Source of the DNA: Halomonas cupida
GTDB taxonomy: Bacteria > Pseudomonadota > Gammaproteobacteria > Pseudomonadales > Halomonadaceae
Length of the DNA: 64,000 nt
Assembly: GCF_900142755.1 (NCBI RefSeq)
Contig: NZ_FRCA01000014.1
Coordinates: forward strand, 1-64,000
Direction of reading: 5' to 3'
Shown here: in pieces, positions 35,069 through 43,762 of the stretch
How positions within the stretch are numbered: position 1 is the first letter of the stretch
Layout: each line of letters starts with the position of its first letter
Notes under the pieces: model-generated
What the model saw: the letters and a program-made list of their open reading frames with translations, nothing else
Told to the model about the DNA's origin: nothing
The model's database searches: none
Translations under genes and position numbers: made by a program

Positions 35069-35917
35069 CTATGTATTATAGTCATCCTTATTTATATGAG
35101 ATCTAATAAATGAAACCTGTTCGGATGATGCAATCGCATAGCCACTCATGCTATCGACACTAAAATTTTCAACCAAAAACTTTTCAAAGTGACGAGCCTC
35201 ACTTTTCTCAAGGAGAGGAGAGCATCTGCGCATCATTTCTATTGCCTTTTTTGAAAAGGATCGATTTTTACGCTCACTTATATCTATCTCAGAAAACTTC
35301 ATTTTCTCCCAAGAAATTTTCGAAAAATAGTTTTGCATATTCCCCTTTGAAACTGAGTAAGGAATAACACGAAGCGAATCACCCAAACCAGCTTCAAAAA
35401 AAGGAGCAACCACCCTTGACCAACTAACATCAAGAGGCATCTTGTCATGCAAAAATTCAGAAAAATCCCCTGTGTACCTTCCTTTCCTCACCTCTTGAGC
35501 GTACATTGACTGGATTAGCTCAACTTGGTCTCGAATAACAAGAGAAAGTTTAACTTCTGCTATATTATTCAAGGCTGAAAACCAGGTGGCAGTTGCTTCC
35601 GGATGATAAAGAGTTTCTCTAGAGGGGTTTAATGGGTTACCAAGGGCCGCTTCCCAAGATATAATTAAATCATCTTCAAACCCTACCTTTCTTTCAAAAA
35701 CATCAATTGAACCTTCAAGAGACTCTGCATAATTTCTATTACTTTCGTAACGCTTAACAAAATTCCTAAAGAGAGGCAAAAATTCTTCAGAAAACCACTT
35801 TTCTCGAGTATCGACAAACCGAATTCTATTTCTCTCAAGCTCGACCTTGGACTTCCTGAGGGCATATTGAAAGGCCGTTGTACCTGTTTTCCACGAGCCG
35901 ATATGCGCAATAATCAT
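35069..35917 (-). CDS. Sulfotransferase-like protein
   Basis: 282 residues from the ATG at 35917 (GGGGAG eight bases upstream). The N-terminus MIIAHIGSWKTGTTAFQYAL contains the 5'-phosphosulfate-binding loop of PAPS-dependent sulfotransferases (G-x-K-T-G-T-T). Near residue 140, LVIRDQVELIQSMYAQEVR carries the Arg and Ser of the 3'-phosphate-binding motif. No membrane span is present. It would transfer sulfate from PAPS to a sugar or lipid in the cytoplasm. PAPS-making genes lie about 11 kb upstream in the same direction. GC content is very low, as in the adjoining deacetylase gene. A generic sulfotransferase-fold P-loop protein is the alternative. Confidence 0.75.
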   Translation of the reverse strand: MIIAHIGSWKTGTTAFQYALRKSKVELERNRIRFVDTREKWFSEEFLPLFRNFVKRYESNRNYAESLEGSIDVFERKVGFEDDLIISWEAALGNPLNPSRETLYHPEATATWFSALNNIAEVKLSLVIRDQVELIQSMYAQEVRKGRYTGDFSEFLHDKMPLDVSWSRVVAPFFEAGLGDSLRVIPYSVSKGNMQNYFSKISWEKMKFSEIDISERKNRSFSKKAIEMMRRCSPLLEKSEARHFEKFLVENFSVDSMSGYAIASSEQVSFIRSHINKDDYNT

Positions 35918-36039
35918 AAGGTACACTCCCCCTGCCAGTTAAAAAATAAAGCACTACAAAGCCAATATTTCAAACTTAAAAACTCACGATTCATGATATA
36001 ACTTTGGCTGCATCTTTTCCTAAACCACCTTGGCCGAAA

Positions 36040-36212
36040 ATTCTGAGTGCAATACCTGATCACATCGGTAAAGTGTTGTATCCAGTTCATATTCTGAATT
36101 TTGCATTAAAGGACGAGCTACGATCCAAGTCAGCCTCGAGCAAGGCTTGAGCATCAGGAAAGTGGCGGCTCTGCTCGAACGGTCCCCGTCGGCAATCAGT
36201 CGTTCGGCGCAA
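36040..36212 (+). mobile_element. 5' fragment of an IS30-family element
   Basis: On the plus strand one frame reads IQVSLEQGLSIRKVAALLER followed by SPSAISR, the N-terminal HTH of IS30-type transposases. It breaks off at about 36212, where IS3-family sequence begins in the opposite orientation. The AT-rich leader with ATTCTGAGTGCAATACC near 36040 may be its terminal repeat. Boundaries are approximate. Confidence 0.5.
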
Positions 36213-37119
36213 TGGATCACCCGACGGCGCCACAGCGCCATCTGGAACGCGTCTCCGACCAGGTCGGTGGTCATTCCGCTCGCTCATCGCCCAGCCGATC
36301 ACCTTGCGTGAGAACAGGTCGATCAGTACCGCCAAGTAGAGCCATCCTTCACGTGTCGCCAGATAGGTGATGTCGCCGACCCATTTCTGGTTAGGCGCCA
36401 TGACGGTGAAGTCCTGCTCTAGCAGGTTGGGCGCCACCGGCAGTGAGTGCCGCGAGTTCGTCGTCGCCTTGAACTTGCGCGCTGCCCTGGCGTCGTAGGC
36501 GGGCAGCAACGGTCTTGCGATTCATTACTAGGCCATCTTCTATCAGGTCCAGTGCCAATCTGGAGGCGCCTGAACGCCCTTTCCGGCGCTGGAAAGCCTG
36601 GGCCACTCGTTTGTCGAGAACTGCCTGCCGGAGGTGCCTCGGGGACGGTTCGCCGCCATACTGTCGCCAAGCGTATTAGCCGCTGTGAGCGACTCCGAGA
36701 ACCATGCACATGCACTGGATGCTGGATGCCTGACGATGTCGATGGATGAAGGCGTACTTCACTTCAGGCTCTTGGCAAAGTACACCGCGGTTTTTTTGCG
36801 ATTTCAAGCTCTTCTGACTTCTCGGCCAGTTGGCGCTTGAGCCGGGCATTCTGGTCGGCCAGAGCCTGCTCGCGATCTGAGGCGCTTTGCTTCTGTTGGG
36901 TCTTTTGGCTCGCCATTGGTAGAGCTGGCTGGGTTGAAGGCCAAGCTCTCGAGCCGCGGCACTGATGCCAACATGGCCGGCGAGTGCGAGGGCCTCGGTC
37001 TTGTAGTCCTGGGAGTAGCGGGTACGGGTCTTCTTTATAGAAGCTTCTTGCCTTGCCATGGGTCACCTCGTCTCAGTCTACTGTCTTAATGAGGTGTCAA
37101 CTGCTGTTGGGCAAGATCA
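36213..37119 (-). mobile_element. Truncated IS3-family element with transposase remnants
   Basis: The outer terminal repeat is at 37095-37119, starting TGATCTTGCCCAACAGCAG on the minus strand. Inside it are orfA (RYSQDYKTEALALAGHVGIS, then AAARELGLQPSQLYQW), the start of orfB (VKYAFIHRHRQASSIQCMCM) and the integrase region (QKWVGDITYLATREGWLYLA, then IDLFSRKVIGW). Several frameshifts interrupt the reading frame. The 3' third, including the last catalytic residues, is missing and replaced by an IS30-like piece. Confidence 0.8.
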
Positions 37120-38121
37120 CTTCCACTTATATCCACCCACGATTTGGCAAGCTATCTCACTCAAAAACTCGCTGTAATTACCATTCGGAAAATGGGAAAG
37201 ATAACCTCCCTCATAACTGTCCAATCCATGAGCATTACCAACTACAGCATCTGCACTGGATAGCAAAAGGTCTTTTTCTTGCCCATTCCACTCAGACACC
37301 AGATACTTATAATCTTCGGGAACCTTTATCTTCGTTCCTCTTTTTCTCTCTGCAATCGGGAAAACATATCTATTAAGATAATTTCTTCTAAACCGTTCAA
37401 CTTCCTCCTTAGCAACATCAGGCTTTCGACGTGCTATTTCTACGTTAATACTACGAAGAATTTCAGCAGCCTCGTAATTTAAAGAAATATTAGACCTACT
37501 GTCATTTATGATAACGTCACTTAGGTCTGGCAAACCAACGACACCTGAAAAGTCTTCCCACAACTGGTTCTTCGAGATAGTTTTTTCCGGAATTATTACT
37601 ACTTTTACGGAAGAAAACTCAGACCATATGCTAACTGTATTTCCATACGAGTAGGTCCTCCACATCCCGCTTCCAGCTGCTCTATTCTTATCCAGCCGGT
37701 CAAAAAATTCGGCTATGGATACTTCTCCGCCTCCCTTTATATACTGCTGCCAAGCAGATGGAAGGGTTGTAAATAGTGAGCGTACCGTAACCACTACTTC
37801 ATCGACACCTCCAATCCTATCAACAAAATCAGCAACGCCATCTCTTGACAAAGAAGAAAGTGCCTCTGAAGATATCAAGACATTTCCTTCATGATCACCA
37901 ACTTCATCCAGCATGTTTTTTCCAAGGTCACGTAATTTTTTACTATCACCAGCCCAATAAATATTACTCCCACATAGACCATAGCACGCATGCTGCTGAT
38001 TCATTAGCTTACCAGGATATAACCATCCTTTTTTCTTCAGCAACTTCCTATTCTCAAAAAGAATATTTTGAATATAAGTAGTCCCTGATTTCATCTGCCC
38101 AACATGAAGTACTTTTTTCAT
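37117..38121 (-). CDS. Sulfotransferase-like protein, stop codon supplied by IS end
   Basis: 334 residues from the ATG at 38121. MKKVLHVGQMKSGTTYIQNI places the PAPS 5'-phosphosulfate loop at residues 8-16. VTVRSLFTTLPSAWQQYIKG near residue 110 matches the 3'-phosphate-binding Arg/Ser motif. LISSEALSSL between them fits the family. It is AT-rich and without membrane spans. The TGA stop (37119-37117) is also the first three bases of the IS3 terminal repeat, so the native C-terminus may have been cut off by the insertion; how much is lost is unknown. It follows the double glycosyltransferase gene by 16 bp, so it is in the same operon. Confidence 0.75.
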   Translation of the reverse strand: MKKVLHVGQMKSGTTYIQNILFENRKLLKKKGWLYPGKLMNQQHACYGLCGSNIYWAGDSKKLRDLGKNMLDEVGDHEGNVLISSEALSSLSRDGVADFVDRIGGVDEVVVTVRSLFTTLPSAWQQYIKGGGEVSIAEFFDRLDKNRAAGSGMWRTYSYGNTVSIWSEFSSVKVVIIPEKTISKNQLWEDFSGVVGLPDLSDVIINDSRSNISLNYEAAEILRSINVEIARRKPDVAKEEVERFRRNYLNRYVFPIAERKRGTKIKVPEDYKYLVSEWNGQEKDLLLSSADAVVGNAHGLDSYEGGYLSHFPNGNYSEFLSEIACQIVGGYKWK

Positions 38122-38137
38122 ATCAACGCCAGTTAAC

Positions 38138-40294
38138 TTATGAATAAAAACCGAAGACCAATTCTTCCCAGCGCTCTGCGACACTCTCTAAAATATAAGA
38201 AGAAGGAAACTTTAAGCTATGATCCACTTCTCCCTTTATCACTAGATCTCGAGCCTCCGAGCAATCACGTACAACAGAAGGCTCTCCCCAGATATCTGCG
38301 GCCCCTTCCCAATTCCAGACAACAGGGGTAGCTCCGGCGGCAATGCCCTCACCCACAGCCATATGAAATGATTCATGGTCAGATGGTGAAAAAACATATC
38401 CAACCATAGAGAGCCACTGTGGAACATCATCGCCAGGCGGGTCAAAAATCACCTTAAATCTCAACCGGGGATCACTATTAACCCTGTTCATCAAATCCTT
38501 GTAGTACTGAACCTCATCCGGACGTGACAAGAGCCACCCATAATCTAATGGGTGTTTCCCCTTTATTCTCAATACGTATCTCTCATCCTCATCAAGAAGC
38601 TTTTCTAAAGTATCAATTGCCCTGTCCAACCGCTTACTTCTAGGAACAACGCCAATCATCCCTAAAGTAAATTCTGCACCACCATGCTTTTTGACTCTGC
38701 AAAATCTTTCAATATCAATTCCATTTGGGATGACAGAGGTTAAATTCTCTTCAAGGCCAAAAACACCTAATGCATTCTTTCGTGTATGCTCACTGACAAA
38801 CGCTATATGATCGATAGCATCCCACTTGGCATCAGCCATATACGGTAATTTAGCTTCCTGAGCGTGGAACCGTGCAACCAGCCGCTGATGTGGCAGTCGA
38901 TGATGTGAATACCACTTGAGATTGCCCAGGCACCACTCACAAAAAATCACGTCAGCTTGAGGTAACAGTTCCAGGCTTTTCTTCTCATCATGAGAGTTGT
39001 GACCAGTCCACTGATCAACGAGGAATTCAAACTTTCCTGTTTCCTCAAGCCGTTTTTGCAGGGGAGTGAAGAACTTCAGGTCATGCCCTGCCACTAGCAC
39101 ACGGATTTTCCGAGTTTCTTCTGAGCGGGTAATTTTACCTCTATCAGGAAGCAGGCGCAGCCACTCGCTTGCCTCCCCCACACGAGTGCCGAAGGTATGC
39201 AATTTTGCAACCGCCATAAGCTGGTCAGCGGCAATCTGTGCGAGTTCATCGTCAGCCAGAGCAGCATCCAGGGCATTGATGTACTGCTCCTGAGTATTTG
39301 CAAAGAGAGGGTAATCCTCGCCCAGTAGCTCTTCATGCAGCGGGTTACGGTTGAGGATGGCGCCACACCCCGCTCCACCGTATTCGAGAATCTTGGTGGA
39401 GTACTCCAACGTCTCGTTCATCGCCTCGTCACGCCAGGAGAGTCCCACACGGGCCTGGTGAAGCTCTGCCTGAACGCCCTCCCGGGACATTGCTCCCAAC
39501 CACTTCAGCCCGGGCGTATGCTCCAGCGCAATTTTCATGCGGTGCTGGAAACCTTCGGAGTCAAAGTGAATCTTGTCGCCGATCATGCGGAGTTCCGCAT
39601 CTGGATGATTGCTGTAGAGCTCCGGCCATGTTTCAGCCATCTCCAACGTCATCCAGTCAGGCTTGAACTTGCCCGCGTAGACAACCTGCTTCTGTCGCGA
39701 GGCCACTGGAAGAGGCTCGCCTGCAATGTCTGGAATAACAGGTGGGTACAGCTTGCACTTTTCATCGGGCAAGCTAGGCACAAGTGCCTTCCACAGGTCC
39801 CGGAAGCCCGAGGTCTGACAGAGGAGCTGGGCGCATCTTTGGCCAATCTCGGAGATTTCCTCACGCTCGGCTTCGCTATAGGCTTCAACAGATTGAGGAA
39901 TGTCTGTCAGATAGATCCAGCACTTCCGGAAAACCTCAGGGCTATCCAGCAATTCTTTTGCAATGGCGTAGCCACGTACAATGATGACGTCATAATCATT
40001 CTTCTTTTCGAGCTTGACGGCGACTTCGGCCATTTCACTATGGGTCAGCCGCTTGGCAAGCATGCTACTGGCACTGCCGATCTCGCGAATGCCATTGACA
40101 ACATTGATATTCCGGTGCTTGCAAAGAGGCTGATATAGCTCGTCCCTACGCGGAGTACTCTTGGCCAGAAAATCGACTGTTGCCAGTCCGGTTTCGGCGA
40201 ACACCAGGGCTATGGTCTGTGCCCAGATGGATGAGCCATCAATGTAGTTGAGATCTGGATTGGCACAGACAAGAACACGTTTCAACTCAGGCAT
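38138..40294 (-). CDS. Tandem double GT4-type glycosyltransferase
   Basis: 718 residues forming two GT-B-like halves. The first (about 1-390) opens with RVLVCANPDLNYIDGSSIWA and has KQVVYAGKFKPDWMTLEMAE and ETLEYSTKILEYGGAGCGAI. The second (about 400-718) opens with IRVLVAGHDLKFFTPLQKRL and has FTLGMIGVVPRSKRLDRAID and SPSDHESFHMAVGEGIAAG, an E-x-type donor motif. Two active sites could add consecutive sugars. The ATG at 40294 overlaps the upstream stop by 8 bases and is chosen over an earlier in-frame start for that reason. GC content falls toward its 3' end, at the edge of the AT-rich segment. Confidence 0.82.
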   Translation of the reverse strand: MPELKRVLVCANPDLNYIDGSSIWAQTIALVFAETGLATVDFLAKSTPRRDELYQPLCKHRNINVVNGIREIGSASSMLAKRLTHSEMAEVAVKLEKKNDYDVIIVRGYAIAKELLDSPEVFRKCWIYLTDIPQSVEAYSEAEREEISEIGQRCAQLLCQTSGFRDLWKALVPSLPDEKCKLYPPVIPDIAGEPLPVASRQKQVVYAGKFKPDWMTLEMAETWPELYSNHPDAELRMIGDKIHFDSEGFQHRMKIALEHTPGLKWLGAMSREGVQAELHQARVGLSWRDEAMNETLEYSTKILEYGGAGCGAILNRNPLHEELLGEDYPLFANTQEQYINALDAALADDELAQIAADQLMAVAKLHTFGTRVGEASEWLRLLPDRGKITRSEETRKIRVLVAGHDLKFFTPLQKRLEETGKFEFLVDQWTGHNSHDEKKSLELLPQADVIFCEWCLGNLKWYSHHRLPHQRLVARFHAQEAKLPYMADAKWDAIDHIAFVSEHTRKNALGVFGLEENLTSVIPNGIDIERFCRVKKHGGAEFTLGMIGVVPRSKRLDRAIDTLEKLLDEDERYVLRIKGKHPLDYGWLLSRPDEVQYYKDLMNRVNSDPRLRFKVIFDPPGDDVPQWLSMVGYVFSPSDHESFHMAVGEGIAAGATPVVWNWEGAADIWGEPSVVRDCSEARDLVIKGEVDHSLKFPSSYILESVAERWEELVFGFYS

Positions 40295-43200
40295 CTTGCA
40301 GCTTCCCCCGGTTTCCTTGTGATTGATCGGCGGAGAACTCATCTGTATCCGTACAGAACAGGTTACTTGACGATAGCGAACGATCTTCCGAACTCAGCCA
40401 TTCCCGCTGAAATGCTTTCGGTCGCCAGATCGTCGCGGCGAGCCTGGTTTCGACGTCGTAGGCAAATGCATCCTCGTTGCAGGCCTTCGCCCATCCATCG
40501 GCCTCAGGCTGATAGCTCATGGCATTCACCAGATCCTGAAGGAAGTACGTGCCATAGCCGTGGCTGGAGGAAACCCTGCCTACTGCCTGATAGCCATTCT
40601 GCTCACTCTGCTCAACAGCCTCTGCCAGTTGCTCAGCTGTCACCAGCTCCACCTTTTCCGGAGTAGTCCCCATGCCACTGGAACTAACGGCGGAACTCTC
40701 GATCAGCAGGCGGAAGTTTCTGTAGTGCTGCCCTCCTGCAAAGCTCAACAACTGGTCTACTTCAGTACGATGATCGGCACGGGCTACCAGCAGCAACTCA
40801 GGTGCCGTCTCGATGCGCTCATCTGAACCAATGGTCTCGAACACGCTATTGAGGCGGTGGGCATAAGTATGGCCAGAGAACACCTCACGAATACCGGCAA
40901 GGCTTCTGCGTCGCCACTCAGCATCATCGTTGAGCAGGGTATGAATAGCCTCTTCCGCTTCCTTCTCACTATTCACCATCCATACGGCATCGGATTCAAA
41001 CAGCTCGTCAATACCACGAGCATAGGTACTCACCACCGGCGTACCACAAGCCATCAGCTCGAATACTCTTCGCGAGAACATCGTCGGAGAATCGGTGACC
41101 GAGTTGACGTTGAGGAATACTCGGTAACGGGGGTATTCCTTGCAGAGCTCCAGGTAAGGAAGGCTTCCACGGATGCCATCCTGATACTCCGCGGGGAACG
41201 GGAAAATGCCGGTACCGTGGTTACGATCAAAGATATCCAGGCCATGCTTGTTTGCGCTGGCAAGCAGCCACTTCATGGCCTCGCCACGCTCGGCATGTCG
41301 ATTTCCGTACCAACTTCCGGCGAAGCAGGACCTGGCCAAGCGGCCACTCAAGGGAGCGGGTTTGTGCAGTGCTGGTTGAGCAGCAAACGGCAAGGCATGG
41401 ACTGATTGATTGCCTGTCCGCTTGCGGTAGGAGTCGACCATGTTCTGGTCGGTGGTGAAGATGTGGTCCGCAAGACCAGCGGCTTCCATGAACTTGTCAT
41501 GATGCACTGGGTCTTCCTTGTTCCAGAAAACCGTTGGAACCTTCTCCTGTCGCGCCCAACCTGCCATTTGCTGGAGTTCCTGGCCAGGCTTGGAGCTGTA
41601 GGTACCGACTCGGTACTGCCAACTTCCACCATTCCCCTTCCAGGCGCTCTCGATGAATACCATGGTTGGGGGATATTTTCTTGCCAGCCCATACCAGTTA
41701 TCGGGACGAGGCTGAAGCAACCGCAGGTCACTGCCGAAACAGCCTTCCGTGAACTCATCCATCACCGCCAGAACGAATGGTTTGCCATTGTCGGGAGGGA
41801 CAGGCCAACCCAGTATGCTGATCTCCTGTGCGGCCGCAGATGGTGGAGTGAACAGCACTTCAGGGGCGCTGGCCGATCCCGCGCTGGCCTTGACGCTGCG
41901 GCTCTGCTGCGCAGGTCCCGGCGTAGCCCGATCGAGATGACGCTGAGCAGCTTGCGGTAGCGTCAGATGGGCAACCCGATGATACGGAACCCCCAGTCGC
42001 GTCGCGGCAGGGACTACTATGTTCCACTTGATGTAGCGTAGCCCCTGGCGCACATTGATCCGCCAATTCGAGGAAGTCTTGTTCGGCCTCTTGAGACGCC
42101 ACAGCCGTGCAGGCAATTTTACCGCGTCAACCACAGATCCAGATGCGTCTTTTACGTGCAACCCCGCCTTATATGCATGACTGGATTTCAGGGTATAAAG
42201 CTGTTGGCAAACAGCACGATACTTTGCGTTGGCAGCACGATACCTTGCGGCAATATCATCATGCTGTGCACTCAACTGCTGGTACTGTTCGCTCAACTCT
42301 TGATGGTCAGCCTCAGCAGCCCTCAGTTTATCTTCCAGCTCACCAACATATTGCTGGGTCTCACTGTACTGGACGTTGGCCTGGTTCAGCTTTTCTTCCA
42401 GTTCTGAAGCCTGTTGCTGGGCACCGGTATACTGTGACTCGAGCTCGTTGTATTTTTTTTGCTCAGTGCCAAGCTCTTTCTGCAGTGCCGAGATCTTCTC
42501 GTTCGCCTGGTTCAGGCTATCCTGTAGCTTGTTAGCGCTATCCAGCTTGCGAACTTCCTTTGCCAACGCATCTATCTTCTTGTTGGCCGAGGTCACGTCA
42601 TCGGCAAGACTCTTGGCATTTTCATCAAACACCATCAGTGTATTGATGATCTTGTTAGAGCCAAACCGGTCGAAGTCAGCCGTCTTGCTTTCGGTCAGCT
42701 TCTCATCAGACGATTTCTCAAAGACAAAGAAGTCTGCGAAAGATGTGTTGTTCGGATTTATCGCTGAGAACGGGTAGCTATTGGGCACAGCTTCCACCAG
42801 GCTCCAGCCTGGATACCACTCCTCAATATCGCCCAGCACATCCCGAAAGCGGACGTATCCAGCAGACTCGTTTATTCCTGTACGATTCCCCTGCTCGCTA
42901 CTGGCATTGCTGTAAATGATGACAAATCTTGTTGAAGCAGCGAAAAGATGCTTCAAATAGTGTTCATACACCTCATCATTGGAGAGGTGATAGATCACAT
43001 CCAGAGACAGCGCCAGTTCCGACTGCACGGAGGCAGGATCGAAACTCTCGGGCTTGTAGACATGGAAGCGCTTCGAGGAGTCGTGGGCAAATGCCTGAGA
43101 GCAGTGCTCAATGATCGTTGGACTGATGTCCAATCCCGTATAATGAGGGTATTCAGCCAGAGAGAGCTGGGCCCCATCACCGCAGCCGATCTCCAACACT

Positions 43201-43733
43201 GACTGAATTTCGTTCTTCCTGACAAAATGATTGAGAAAGTGAGCCTTGAACCGGGCCAGACGTCCGTATGAACCAGCGCCACTATTTCTCCCCGATGCAT
43301 ACCGACTTTCCCAGTATCCGGCGACATCGAAGTACTTCTTGTGGCTTAGCTCAATACTCTCGACAACGTAGAACGGCCGTTGCTTCGGCTGTACTGGTGG
43401 TAACTTATAGCCAATAGTGTGCAGTCTATCCTGTACCGACTCGGGCAGTAATCCGTCATCCAGTAGAATGATGATTGGGCGTGCATCACTGCCTTCCAAC
43501 TGGTCGAGGAATTCCTTGTTCAGCTCGCTCTGGCTGGAACTCAGAATAAACACACTGCACTGGCCAAGTACGTCACTCGTATCGGGGACGCCTGTGTGAA
43601 GAGCTTCGGGTGACATTCGCGCAGACAAGGCCTGCATCAGAGATTCGTTGTCTCCGACAAGCCAGTAGTGCCCGCCCAACCCGAGCTCATCAAGGAAATC
43701 ACACAGTTCGTGTTCCAGGTTCACCTTCTCCAT
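40287..43733 (-). CDS. Methyltransferase - coiled coil - glycosyltransferase fusion
   Basis: 1148 residues from the ATG at 43733. Residues about 120-330 form a class I methyltransferase with VLEIGCGDGAQLSLAEYPHY and TGLDIS as SAM-binding motifs. Residues about 360-520 are a Gln/Glu/Ala-rich coiled coil. Residues about 640-980 look like a CgeB-type glycosyltransferase, with FNVNS-like RYRVFLNVNSVTDSPTMFSR, then RVFELMACGTPVVSTYARG. The last 150 residues have no assigned domain. The coiled coil may act as a ruler or oligomer scaffold, as in methyltransferase/kinase chain-length terminators of O-antigen, though here no kinase is present. The stop overlaps the double GT gene. Confidence 0.78.
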   Translation of the reverse strand: MEKVNLEHELCDFLDELGLGGHYWLVGDNESLMQALSARMSPEALHTGVPDTSDVLGQCSVFILSSSQSELNKEFLDQLEGSDARPIIILLDDGLLPESVQDRLHTIGYKLPPVQPKQRPFYVVESIELSHKKYFDVAGYWESRYASGRNSGAGSYGRLARFKAHFLNHFVRKNEIQSVLEIGCGDGAQLSLAEYPHYTGLDISPTIIEHCSQAFAHDSSKRFHVYKPESFDPASVQSELALSLDVIYHLSNDEVYEHYLKHLFAASTRFVIIYSNASSEQGNRTGINESAGYVRFRDVLGDIEEWYPGWSLVEAVPNSYPFSAINPNNTSFADFFVFEKSSDEKLTESKTADFDRFGSNKIINTLMVFDENAKSLADDVTSANKKIDALAKEVRKLDSANKLQDSLNQANEKISALQKELGTEQKKYNELESQYTGAQQQASELEEKLNQANVQYSETQQYVGELEDKLRAAEADHQELSEQYQQLSAQHDDIAARYRAANAKYRAVCQQLYTLKSSHAYKAGLHVKDASGSVVDAVKLPARLWRLKRPNKTSSNWRINVRQGLRYIKWNIVVPAATRLGVPYHRVAHLTLPQAAQRHLDRATPGPAQQSRSVKASAGSASAPEVLFTPPSAAAQEISILGWPVPPDNGKPFVLAVMDEFTEGCFGSDLRLLQPRPDNWYGLARKYPPTMVFIESAWKGNGGSWQYRVGTYSSKPGQELQQMAGWARQEKVPTVFWNKEDPVHHDKFMEAAGLADHIFTTDQNMVDSYRKRTGNQSVHALPFAAQPALHKPAPLSGRLARSCFAGSWYGNRHAERGEAMKWLLASANKHGLDIFDRNHGTGIFPFPAEYQDGIRGSLPYLELCKEYPRYRVFLNVNSVTDSPTMFSRRVFELMACGTPVVSTYARGIDELFESDAVWMVNSEKEAEEAIHTLLNDDAEWRRRSLAGIREVFSGHTYAHRLNSVFETIGSDERIETAPELLLVARADHRTEVDQLLSFAGGQHYRNFRLLIESSAVSSSGMGTTPEKVELVTAEQLAEAVEQSEQNGYQAVGRVSSSHGYGTYFLQDLVNAMSYQPEADGWAKACNEDAFAYDVETRLAATIWRPKAFQREWLSSEDRSLSSSNLFCTDTDEFSADQSQGNRGKLQDA

Positions 43734-43762
43734 TACAACCCTGCTCAATTATGATTTATATG

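Noticed and set aside
36020..36274. 85-codon minus-strand frame as a separate small gene
   Set aside because: It joins the end of the IS3 integrase fragment to antisense IS30-like sequence, so it is a chance frame across a junction.
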